Positions 1 to 5,882 of a stretch of DNA of 7,877 bases are shown here, piece by piece. Source of the DNA: an uncultured Eubacterium sp. (GTDB lineage: Bacteria; Bacillota; Clostridia; Peptostreptococcales; Anaerovoracaceae). The position numbers and the translations under genes are program-made. Below the pieces are notes generated by a model that searched no databases, was not told the origin of the DNA, and worked only from the letters and a program-made list of their open reading frames with translations. Each line of letters starts with the position of its first letter. Positions within the stretch are counted from its first letter, which is position 1. The stretch spans positions 1 to 7,877 of the forward strand of contig CANBFZ010000077.1 in the NCBI GenBank assembly GCA_947367725.1. Direction: 5' to 3'.

Positions 1-983
1 ATGGAATCAACCACTTTGACGCCGAGAATATAATCCAGATATTCACGCCCCCATTCTTCGTTAGACGCGGGCACAGCAGATGGCAAAATTGCCATGGCTG
101 CATTGTCGCCGTGAAGCGCCACGTTTTTTTCCGAAAGGCGTGCTTCCATGGCAGGCAGAAAACCCTCCGCGATTTCTTTATGTACCAGGACTTTTTCTGC
201 TGCATTGCAGACTGAAGGTCTGGAAGTCTTTGCATTGAAGACGATGTCCAGCGCCATAGAAAGGTCAGCGGCTTTATCTACATAAATATGACAGTTGCCT
301 GCGCCGGTTTCAATGACAGGTACTTTGGCATTGTCGACGACAGAGCGGATGAGTCCGGCGCCGCCTCTTGGAATCAGCACATCTAGATACTCGGTCAGGG
401 TCATCATTTCGGCAGCAGACTGTCTGGAGGTGTCGCTGACAAGCTGCACGCAGTTAACGTCAAGGGCAGATTCTGCCAGCGCGTTTCGCATGACTTCCGT
501 AATCGCCTGATTAGAAAAAAACGCCTCTTTGCCGCCGCGGAGAATGCAGGCGTTGCCTGCTTTGATGCAGAGGGCAGCGCAGTCGCTGGTTACATTGGGG
601 CGCGCTTCAAAAATAATACCGCAAACGCCGAGTGGTACAGCCACTTTGCGAATATGTAAGCCGTTAGGCAGGTCACGTTCTTCCAGGGTTTCTCCGATTG
701 GATCTTTCCATTTAGAGACAGCGATCACTGCATCTGCCATGGAAGCGATGCGTTCTGCGGTCAGGGTCAGACGGTCTATCATGGAAGGGGAGAGTCCATC
801 TCGTGCTGCTGCCAGATCCTTTTCATTGGCAGCCAGAATTTCATCCGTATGCTGTAAAAGGGCGGCGGAAATCTTCGCGAGCGCCGTAGTCTTATCGCTT
901 TCAGAAGCGGTGCGAAGGGCACGTTCCGCATGTTTTGCCTTTTGTCCCATGATTTCTAAGGGGGTGAAATTTATTTCCATCAT
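1..983 (-). CDS. proA: Gamma-glutamyl phosphate reductase ProA (C-terminus cut by window edge)
   Basis: NADPH-dependent cytosolic enzyme that reduces gamma-glutamyl phosphate to glutamate semialdehyde, the second step of proline synthesis. The frame is open from 983 to the window edge, giving 327 residues. Family members are about 415 residues, so roughly the last 90 are missing. Visible family features are the N-terminal helical part, PLGVCGIIFEARPNVT at about 117-132, the glycine-rich ILRGGKEAFFSN at about 147-158, and the catalytic cysteine in TSRPSVCNA (Cys259), all typical of this aldehyde-dehydrogenase-fold enzyme. Two in-frame ATG codons stand side by side at 983 and 980. GGAGG (993-989) inside the last codons of proB is 5 nt from the first and 8 nt from the second, so either could be used and the second is spaced slightly better. 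The gene directly abuts the proB stop codon, which fits translational coupling. The reading frame is intact across the window. Confidence 0.96.
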   Translation of the reverse strand, partial: MMEINFTPLEIMGQKAKHAERALRTASESDKTTALAKISAALLQHTDEILAANEKDLAAARDGLSPSMIDRLTLTAERIASMADAVIAVSKWKDPIGETLEERDLPNGLHIRKVAVPLGVCGIIFEARPNVTSDCAALCIKAGNACILRGGKEAFFSNQAITEVMRNALAESALDVNCVQLVSDTSRQSAAEMMTLTEYLDVLIPRGGAGLIRSVVDNAKVPVIETGAGNCHIYVDKAADLSMALDIVFNAKTSRPSVCNAAEKVLVHKEIAEGFLPAMEARLSEKNVALHGDNAAMAILPSAVPASNEEWGREYLDYILGVKVVDS

Positions 984-1790
984 TTAATCCTCCAAATTTC
1001 CGAAAATGGTTCCCATATCTTTTCCGTCAAACAGATCGTATAGGTTTTCCGGTCTGTCGCCTGCGATGACGCAGCATGGAATGCCTGCAGCCGTGGAAAC
1101 TTTTGCCGCACTGACTTTGGTTGCCATGCCGCCGGTGCCAAATTTTGAACCGGCGCCGCCTGCCAGGGTGGCAATGTTCTCATCGATGACGGGCACATGG
1201 GAAATTCGCATTGCATCTTTGTACTTTCGCGGATCTTTGTCATAAAGCCCATCGATATCGGTCAAAATCACCAGAAGATCTGCATCTGTCAGTGTTGATA
1301 CAATGGCAGATAAGGTATCGTTGTCGCCGATGCGTAGGCCTTCCAGCTCGTCGGTTGCGACGGTATCGTTTTCGTTGACAATGGGAATGATCCCCAGTGC
1401 AATCAGTTCGGCGAACGTGTTTTGCACATTTTTTCGACTCTTATCATTGTCTACGATGTCTGCAGTAAGCAGAATTTGTGCGACAGTTTGACTGAATTCA
1501 CCGAAAAATTTATCGTACATAAACATCAGCTCGCACTGTCCGATGGCTGCCAGCGCCTGTTTTTTACTGGTTTCTTCCGGACGGGCGGAAAGTCCTAGTT
1601 TGCCGACGCCGATGCCGATGGCGCCAGAGGAAACTAGAATGATTTCTTTTCCGGCATTTTGCAGGTCGCAGAGAACTTTACAAAGGTTTTCGATGCGCCG
1701 CAGATGCATTTTTCCGCTGGCATGGGTTAGGGTGGAGGTGCCGACCTTGACGATCACCCGTTTACTGTTTGTAATTTTATCTTTATTCAT
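984..1790 (-). CDS. proB: Glutamate 5-kinase ProB, short form without PUA domain
   Basis: Phosphorylates glutamate with ATP to gamma-glutamyl phosphate, the committed step of proline synthesis, passed to ProA encoded next door. The 268 residues form one amino acid kinase domain. Motifs are KVGTSTLT at 15-22 (phosphate binding), SSGAI at 54-58, NENDTV at 139-144, GDND at 155-158, LTDIDGLYD at 176-184 and GTGGMATK at 218-225. The protein ends just after the kinase domain, whereas the Escherichia coli enzyme (367 residues) continues into a PUA domain; the short form is known in other bacteria. The ATG overlaps the end of hydF by 8 nt (ATGAATAA), and GGAG (1801-1798) lies 7 nt upstream inside the hydF coding sequence. 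It is therefore probably co-transcribed and coupled with the hydrogenase maturation genes. Proline feedback inhibition is a family property and cannot be judged here. Confidence 0.97.
   Translation of the reverse strand: MNKDKITNSKRVIVKVGTSTLTHASGKMHLRRIENLCKVLCDLQNAGKEIILVSSGAIGIGVGKLGLSARPEETSKKQALAAIGQCELMFMYDKFFGEFSQTVAQILLTADIVDNDKSRKNVQNTFAELIALGIIPIVNENDTVATDELEGLRIGDNDTLSAIVSTLTDADLLVILTDIDGLYDKDPRKYKDAMRISHVPVIDENIATLAGGAGSKFGTGGMATKVSAAKVSTAAGIPCCVIAGDRPENLYDLFDGKDMGTIFGNLED
988..993 (-). promoter_or_regulatory. Ribosome binding site of proA inside the end of proB
   Basis: GGAGGA on the minus strand is formed by the Glu-Asp codons that end proB. It serves the tandem ATGs at 983 and 980, consistent with the two subunit genes being translated together. 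Confidence 0.75.
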
Positions 1791-3000
1791 GAAACATCTC
1801 CAAGCTTCTATCTAAAATGCCGTTGATATGGGCAATCAGCGTACCGTAATTGGTAAAGGCGACGCCCTGGGCGTTTGCAAGTTCCATGCGGGAAAGCATT
1901 TCTCTTTCATTGAGCATGCAGCCGCCGCAGTGGACAACCAGCGCATAAGAGGATAAATCACGGGGAAATTCGCCGCCGCTGGTAAAGTGAAATGCCAGTT
2001 TTTTTCCTGTAAACGCTTCTATCCAGCCAGGCAGTTTGACTGTGCCGATGTCTTCGCACTGCCTGTGATGGGTGCAGCCCTCAGAAATTAGCACTTTGTT
2101 GCCGTCTGTCAGGTTTGGCAGGAAGTGTGCGCCTTGGGCAGCCGTATCTAAAATCCCCTTAAATCGCGCCATCAGGATGGAAAAAGAAGTCAGCGGCACA
2201 CTGCGCGGAACCATTTCTTTTACCTGATGAAATACCTGACTATCGGTTACCACAAGGGCAGGCGGTTCTTTCAGCGCGGAAAGACAGGCAGGAAGCTCTG
2301 AAACCTGTGTTACCATGGAAATCGCGTGGGTGTCCAGAATATCCCGCAGGGTCTGCACTTGCGGCAGAATCAGTCTGCCTTTGGGCGCGGACTCATCGAT
2401 TGGCGTCACTAAAATGACCACATCGTTTTTACAAATCTTATCTCCAATCAGCTGCTTGGAAGGAGCAGCCGTTTTTCCCAGCCGGGCAATGTTTTCTTTT
2501 AACGCTGCAATGCCTTCGCCGGTCACTGCACTGACTGCAAGAAACGGAAAATCATAGGCAGAAAGATCGCTGCCTGCCAGATCTTTTTTGTTCAGTACCG
2601 CAATGAACGGGATTTGTTTTTCTTTCAAAAGCTGCATCAGCGCAAAATCCTGCGGATCAGGTGCATCGCTGCCGTCAATCACAAGGACGGCAACATCGGT
2701 CTTCGCCAGAATCTGATAAGTCTTTTCTACTCGTTTTTCGCCGAGCGTGCCAGCATCGTCCAGACCCGGTGTATCGATGATGACGACGGGCCCAAGGGGC
2801 AAAAGTTCCATGGCTTTGCTGACCGGGTCAGTGGTGGTGCCTTTGACGTCTGATACGATAGAAAGAGACTGACCGGTTACGGCGTTGACCAGGCTGGATT
2901 TTCCCGCATTGCGTCTGCCAAAAAAGCTGATATGGACTCTGTTGCCGCTGGGGGTCTGGTGCAAATCTGCTGTCTTAGAATCGGAAGTCTCTTTTACCAT
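1783..3000 (-). CDS. hydF: [FeFe]-hydrogenase H-cluster maturation GTPase HydF
   Basis: GTPase and scaffold on which the 2Fe subcluster is assembled before transfer to apo-hydrogenase. The 405 residues match the usual size (about 400). The N-terminal Era/TrmE-like GTPase domain has the P-loop GRRNAGKSS at 28-36, a TTT switch region near 55-57, DTPGL at 76-80, NKKD at 137-140 and SAVTG at 157-161. A middle dimerisation-type region follows. The C-terminal cluster-binding domain has Cys309-x-His311, then about 45 residues, then His357-Cys358-x-x-Cys361, the HydF signature for its [4Fe-4S] cluster. The frame stays open upstream to 3075, but the ATG at 3000 is preferred: AAGGAG lies 7 nt before it, the length fits the family, and the extra 25 residues would lie deeper inside hydG. 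The start overlaps the end of hydG by 26 nt, and the stop overlaps proB by 8 nt. Confidence 0.97.
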   Translation of the reverse strand: MVKETSDSKTADLHQTPSGNRVHISFFGRRNAGKSSLVNAVTGQSLSIVSDVKGTTTDPVSKAMELLPLGPVVIIDTPGLDDAGTLGEKRVEKTYQILAKTDVAVLVIDGSDAPDPQDFALMQLLKEKQIPFIAVLNKKDLAGSDLSAYDFPFLAVSAVTGEGIAALKENIARLGKTAAPSKQLIGDKICKNDVVILVTPIDESAPKGRLILPQVQTLRDILDTHAISMVTQVSELPACLSALKEPPALVVTDSQVFHQVKEMVPRSVPLTSFSILMARFKGILDTAAQGAHFLPNLTDGNKVLISEGCTHHRQCEDIGTVKLPGWIEAFTGKKLAFHFTSGGEFPRDLSSYALVVHCGGCMLNEREMLSRMELANAQGVAFTNYGTLIAHINGILDRSLEMFHE

Positions 3001-4405
3001 GTTCAATCTCCTTGATATAGTCTTCTGCAATCTGACGTACTTTTTCCTTTGGAATGTTAGCAAGCTCTTTGTCAATCAGCGCTTCACCGACTTTGCGGGT
3101 ATCTGCGGAAGCGTAGTCCACCAGATATTCCTTCAGGGTCATCAGCGCGTTTGGATGACAGCAGTTCTGAATTTGTCCGTTTTTGCAGAGGGTCATAAAG
3201 CGGTCGCCGGTTCTGCCTTCTCTGTAGCAGGCAGTGCAAAAACTTGGAATGTAGTCCATATCCATGAGCCATTTTACTACTTCGTCCAGGGTTCTTTTGT
3301 CGTCGGTTTCAAACTGTGCGGAGTTTTCTTCTTCCGGCTCTTCTTCATCGTAGCCGCCGACACTGGTTCTGGAAGCGCCGCTGATCTGGGAAATTCCCAG
3401 ATGCAAAGCCCGCGCACGCATTTCTTTGCTTTCTCTTGTGGACATAATCATACCGGTGTAAGGCACGGCAATTCTGATGATCGCGATGATTTTCGCAAAG
3501 AGGTCGTCGGTAATACCGCCGTCCACGCCGCCGTCAAAGTCGGAAGGATCTACATCATCTGCCGGACGGATTCTCGGCACGCTGATGGTGTGGGGACCTA
3601 CACCGTGGATCGCTTCCAGATGCTCTGCGTGCATCAGAAGACCGGCAAGTTCGTAACGGTAGAGATCAAGACCAAAGAGGACGCCAAGACCGACGTCATC
3701 GATACCGCCTTCCATGGCTCTGTCCATGGCTTCCGTGTGCCATGCGTAATTGTGCTTCGGTCCGGTCGGATGAAGCTTTTCGTAGCTTTCCTTGTGGTAA
3801 GTTTCCTGGAATAAGATGTAGGTACCGATGCCGGCGTCTTTGAGCATCTTGTATTCTTCTACGGTAGTTGCGGCGATATTGACGTTGACACGGCGGATAT
3901 CGCCATTTTTATGGTGAATGGAATATACGGTTTTGATACATTCCAAAATGTATTCGATTGGGTTGTTGACAGGGTCTTCACCTGCTTCCAGAGCGAGGCG
4001 TTTGTGTCCCATATCCTGCAGAGCGATGACCTCTTTTTTGATTTCTTCCTGGGTCAGTTTTTTTCTTGCGATATGTTTGTTCTGATGGTGGTATGGACAG
4101 TATACACAGCCGTTGACACAGTAATTGGAAAGATACAGCGGTGCGAACATGACGATACGGTTGCCGTAGAAATCTTTCTTGATCTGTTCTGCCAGGGTAT
4201 ATATTTCCCTGGTGATTTCAGGGTCTTCACAGGAAAGCAGTACAGATGCCTCTCTGTGGCTTAAGCCTTTGCGCAGAGCAGCCTTGTCTAAAATAGAGCG
4301 GACCAGCGCCTTGTCGTCTTTGTTTACGTCGGCATAGGCGAGGGTGTCTAAAATTTCTTCATGATTGATAAATTCTTCTGCTTTTAATGAGTTTGGGTTG
4401 TACAT
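2975..4405 (-). CDS. hydG: [FeFe]-hydrogenase maturation radical SAM tyrosine lyase HydG
   Basis: Cleaves tyrosine by radical SAM chemistry to p-cresol plus dehydroglycine, and turns the latter into the CO and cyanide ligands of the H-cluster, released as an Fe(CO)2(CN) cysteine synthon. The 476 residues match the family length. The radical SAM cluster motif CX3CX2C is Cys96, Cys100 and Cys103 in NYCVNGCVYCPYH. The HydG-specific C-terminal cluster motif CX2CX22C is Cys390, Cys393 and Cys416, needed for the auxiliary cluster that makes CO and CN. The acidic stretch GGYDEEEPEEE (350-360) followed by QFETDD is normal for the family. The start at 4405 has AAAGGAAG (4422-4415) about 9 nt upstream. 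It follows hydE after only 42 nt, and its last codons carry the ribosome binding site and start of hydF. All cluster cysteines expected of an active enzyme are present. Confidence 0.98.
   Translation of the reverse strand: MYNPNSLKAEEFINHEEILDTLAYADVNKDDKALVRSILDKAALRKGLSHREASVLLSCEDPEITREIYTLAEQIKKDFYGNRIVMFAPLYLSNYCVNGCVYCPYHHQNKHIARKKLTQEEIKKEVIALQDMGHKRLALEAGEDPVNNPIEYILECIKTVYSIHHKNGDIRRVNVNIAATTVEEYKMLKDAGIGTYILFQETYHKESYEKLHPTGPKHNYAWHTEAMDRAMEGGIDDVGLGVLFGLDLYRYELAGLLMHAEHLEAIHGVGPHTISVPRIRPADDVDPSDFDGGVDGGITDDLFAKIIAIIRIAVPYTGMIMSTRESKEMRARALHLGISQISGASRTSVGGYDEEEPEEENSAQFETDDKRTLDEVVKWLMDMDYIPSFCTACYREGRTGDRFMTLCKNGQIQNCCHPNALMTLKEYLVDYASADTRKVGEALIDKELANIPKEKVRQIAEDYIKEIEHGKRDFRF
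3008..3013 (-). promoter_or_regulatory. Ribosome binding site deciding the hydF start
   Basis: AAGGAG on the minus strand, 7 nt before ATG 3000, is built from the Lys-Glu codons near the end of hydG (KEIEHG). It supports the 405-residue HydF over the longer frame opening at 3075. Confidence 0.8.
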
Positions 4406-4447
4406 AAAATTTTACTTCCTTTCTTTCGGGTCAGCCATGCTTTCCCG
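4406..4447 (-). other. Spacer between hydE and hydG
   Basis: This 42-nt gap is the longest inside the hyd-pro operon. It carries the hydG ribosome binding site AAAGGAAG (4422-4415). It has no convincing terminator: a CGGG/CCCG pair of 4 bp near 4447-4427 is too weak and lacks a T-run. A chance-sized frame of eight codons is present (see findings). Confidence 0.7.
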
Positions 4448-5506
4448 TTAGTTTTGTATGTCAGGATAGTCGCCGCGGGCGGTGACTATCGCATAACCGA
4501 TGTTTTCAACTTGTGTTTTCAATTGGAAAAGACCTTCAGCGCTTTCCGCGCCGGTGGCAATTTTGTTGTCGTAAAGACGATAGTTTTTCCGCACTGACGG
4601 TGGAGAAAGGTTGGGCATAATCACGTTGGCGCCTGCGCAGATGCCCCGCAGTCTGCCGTCCTGGGAAGCAGTTCCAAGGGCTGTGGTTGCCGGCAGCAAC
4701 GCTTTTGGCAAAAGCAGCCTGATGATGGAAAGAAGGCGTACCGTCAGGTCAGCGGAGCCTGCTGGTTCCTTTTCAAAAGGCGTACCTGCTGCGGGAATGA
4801 ACGGACCGATGCCGATCATATGGGGCGCAAATGCCGCAAGAAACCGCAAATCTTTCAGAATATGCTCTGCGGTCTGACCGGGAGAGCCGACCATAAAGCC
4901 GCAGCCCACCTGATAGCCGATGTCTTTCAGATGGTACAGGCATTCCATCCGGTTTTCAAAGGAAAGCGCTGTAGGATGCAGTGCCTCGTAGTGGGCTTTG
5001 TCTGCCGTTTCGTGGCGCAGAAGATACCTGTCTGCACCGGCATCAAACAGTCTTTGATAGCTTTCACGGGAGCGCTCGCCTGCGGAAAGGGTAATGGCGC
5101 AGTCCGGGTGGGCGTTGCGAATTGCCGCAACCAGTGCCGCCAGACGGTCGTCGTTCCAGTAGGGGTCTTCACCGCCTTGCAGGACAAAGGTGCGAAAGCC
5201 AAGGGCATAACCGTTTTTGCAGCAGGAAAGAATTTCCTCCGGGGTGAGCCGGTAGCGGGTGACGTCTTTACAGCTTCTGCGGATACCACAGTAATAGCAG
5301 TCATTTCTGCAATAGTTGGTGCATTCAATCAGCCCTCTGATGTAGACATGGTTTCCGAAAGTTTGCCTGCGAACGGCGTCTGCTTTCTCTTGCAGATACT
5401 GATTTTCTTCTGATGTTTCGCAGGAAAGCAGAGAAAGCAGCGCAGCATCCTCTGGCACAGTACCTGTCGACAGAACGTCGATGGCATGCTTTACTGCATT
5501 ATTCAT
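4448..5506 (-). CDS. hydE: [FeFe]-hydrogenase maturation radical SAM protein HydE
   Basis: Radical SAM enzyme that, by current models, acts on the HydG iron-carbonyl-cyanide product on the way to the 2Fe subcluster. It is related to biotin synthase (BioB). The protein is 352 residues, close to the family norm (about 350). The radical SAM motif is Cys66, Cys70 and Cys73 in NYCRNDCYYCGI. Other family features are LQGGEDPYW (109-117), GERSRESY (143-150), RHETAD (164-169), the SAM-binding GIGPFIPAAGTP (232-243) and the C-terminal NYRLYDNKI (308-316). The cysteines that bind an optional second cluster in some HydE proteins are absent here (see findings). The open frame reaches 5587. ATG codons at 5512 and 5506 are candidates, and 5506 is chosen because AAGGTGG (5522-5516) is 9 nt upstream, against only 3 nt for 5512. 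It overlaps the upstream regulator gene by 8 nt and is likely coupled to it. Confidence 0.97.
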   Translation of the reverse strand: MNNAVKHAIDVLSTGTVPEDAALLSLLSCETSEENQYLQEKADAVRRQTFGNHVYIRGLIECTNYCRNDCYYCGIRRSCKDVTRYRLTPEEILSCCKNGYALGFRTFVLQGGEDPYWNDDRLAALVAAIRNAHPDCAITLSAGERSRESYQRLFDAGADRYLLRHETADKAHYEALHPTALSFENRMECLYHLKDIGYQVGCGFMVGSPGQTAEHILKDLRFLAAFAPHMIGIGPFIPAAGTPFEKEPAGSADLTVRLLSIIRLLLPKALLPATTALGTASQDGRLRGICAGANVIMPNLSPPSVRKNYRLYDNKIATGAESAEGLFQLKTQVENIGYAIVTARGDYPDIQN

Positions 5507-5744
5507 TGGCATAGGCCACCTTGCTGCTGATACCAGGCAGCTTTCCGATTTTGCCGGACAGGGCATTGATGATATCCGACGGCGCATCGATGGCTACGCT
5601 GATAATATACATTTCTTTTTCCCGATAAGGCAGTCCCATTCTGCCGATAATATAGCTGCTGTACTGATGCAGCATATCGTTGAGATCTTCTACGACGTTT
5701 AAATCTTTTACGATAATGGATATTAATGCAACTCTGTTTTCCAT
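5499..5744 (-). CDS. TM1266-family putative regulator of the iron-only hydrogenase system
   Basis: An 81-residue protein of the TM1266 type, a small ACT/NikR-C-like ferredoxin-fold family found next to hydEFG genes and annotated as a putative iron-only hydrogenase system regulator. Recognisable features are the N-terminal strand RVALISIIV (4-12), the conserved RMGLPYREK (35-43), a second strand MYIISVAIDA (45-54) and the C-terminal GKIGKLPGISSKVAY (64-78). It has no DNA-binding domain of its own, so how it might regulate is unknown; ligand sensing or protein contact would be inferences. It is the first gene of the operon. A near-perfect AAGGAGG (5756-5750) lies 5 nt upstream, and its stop overlaps the hydE start as ATGAATAA. 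Its position suggests it is made in proportion to HydE. Confidence 0.9.
   Translation of the reverse strand: MENRVALISIIVKDLNVVEDLNDMLHQYSSYIIGRMGLPYREKEMYIISVAIDAPSDIINALSGKIGKLPGISSKVAYANE
5516..5522 (-). promoter_or_regulatory. Ribosome binding site deciding the hydE start
   Basis: AAGGTGG on the minus strand lies inside the last codons of the regulator gene. It is 9 nt from ATG 5506 but only 3 nt from ATG 5512, which favours 5506 as the hydE start. Confidence 0.6.
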
Positions 5745-5749
5745 AAGAA

Positions 5750-5756
5750 CCTCCTT
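5750..5756 (-). promoter_or_regulatory. Strong ribosome binding site of the operon's first gene
   Basis: AAGGAGG on the minus strand, 5 nt before the ATG at 5744, is a full match to the anti-Shine-Dalgarno sequence and the strongest such site in the window. It fixes the start of the TM1266-family gene, and it feeds hydE by coupling. Confidence 0.85.
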
Positions 5757-5778
5757 GTCATTATTTCTATGATAACAT

Positions 5779-5807
5779 AAAATTTGTAATATTTATACAC
5801 AAAATTT
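5779..5807. promoter_or_regulatory. Imperfect palindrome over the hyd promoter, possible operator
   Basis: On the minus strand, AAATTTTGT (5807-5799) and ACAAATTTT (5787-5779) are inverted repeats matching at 8 of 9 positions across an 11-nt spacer that contains the candidate -10 box TATAAA. The inner TTGT and ACAA recall Rex (NADH sensor) half-sites, but Rex sites have 10 nt between those tetramers and 11 are seen here. An AT-rich chance repeat is possible. Confidence 0.35.
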
Positions 5808-5819
5808 AATGAAATCAAA
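5792..5819 (-). promoter_or_regulatory. Candidate sigma-A promoter of the hyd-pro operon
   Basis: On the minus strand, TTTGAT (5819-5814) resembles a -35 box and TATAAA (5797-5792) a -10 box, with a 16-nt spacer. The predicted start of transcription is near 5785, giving a leader of about 40 nt before the regulator gene's ATG at 5744. The surrounding region is very AT-rich, so other pairs are possible (TTGTGT 5802-5797 with TATGTT 5779-5774, 17-nt spacer). A promoter is expected here because a terminator lies just upstream and the next six genes have no gap longer than 42 nt. Confidence 0.5.
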
Positions 5820-5830
5820 CAAAAAGTATG

Positions 5831-5870
5831 AAAAAGAGTCGTTCACGCAGAACGCTGTGAATACGACTCT
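5831..5870 (-). terminator. Rho-independent terminator after yoaK
   Basis: Read on the minus strand, AGAGTCGT (5870-5863) pairs with ACGACTCT (5842-5835). After a 2-nt AT bulge, the stem continues with TCAC pairing with GTGA (860-857 with 846-843 in the 5800s) around a loop of about 10 nt. TTTTT follows at 5835-5831, and another T-run at 5825-5821. The hairpin begins 12 nt after the yoaK stop. No T-run follows on the plus strand, so it acts in one direction. It separates the carrier/yoaK unit from the hyd operon. Confidence 0.8.
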
Positions 5871-5882
5871 CTTCAAAGATAT

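Noticed and set aside
529..987. 152-codon plus-strand open frame opposite proA
   Set aside because: Shadow frame. The opposite strand encodes ProA with its catalytic motif throughout.
3001..3075. Longer N-terminus for HydF starting at 3075
   Set aside because: Adds 25 residues unlike the family. The AAGGAG site at 3013-3008 and the normal family length favour 3000.
3306..3356. Highly acidic stretch in HydG (DEEEPEEE) as a possible insertion
   Set aside because: An acidic loop at this place followed by QFE..D.R is usual in HydG proteins.
2885..3814. 309-codon plus-strand open frame opposite hydG and hydF
   Set aside because: It lies entirely antisense to two well-supported genes, has no ribosome binding site of note, and its translation resembles no family I know. 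It is a shadow of the codon pattern of hydG.
4427..4447. Possible terminator between hydE and hydG
   Set aside because: The CGGG/CCCG pairing is only 4 bp, with a 13-nt loop and no T-run after it.
4820..5413. 197-codon plus-strand open frame opposite hydE
   Set aside because: Antisense to a conserved enzyme with all its motifs. No start signal and no recognisable domain.
5507..5587. Longer N-terminus for HydE starting at 5587
   Set aside because: Would lie inside the regulator gene and gives arginine- and cysteine-rich sequence unlike HydE. The site AAGGTGG and the family length favour 5506.
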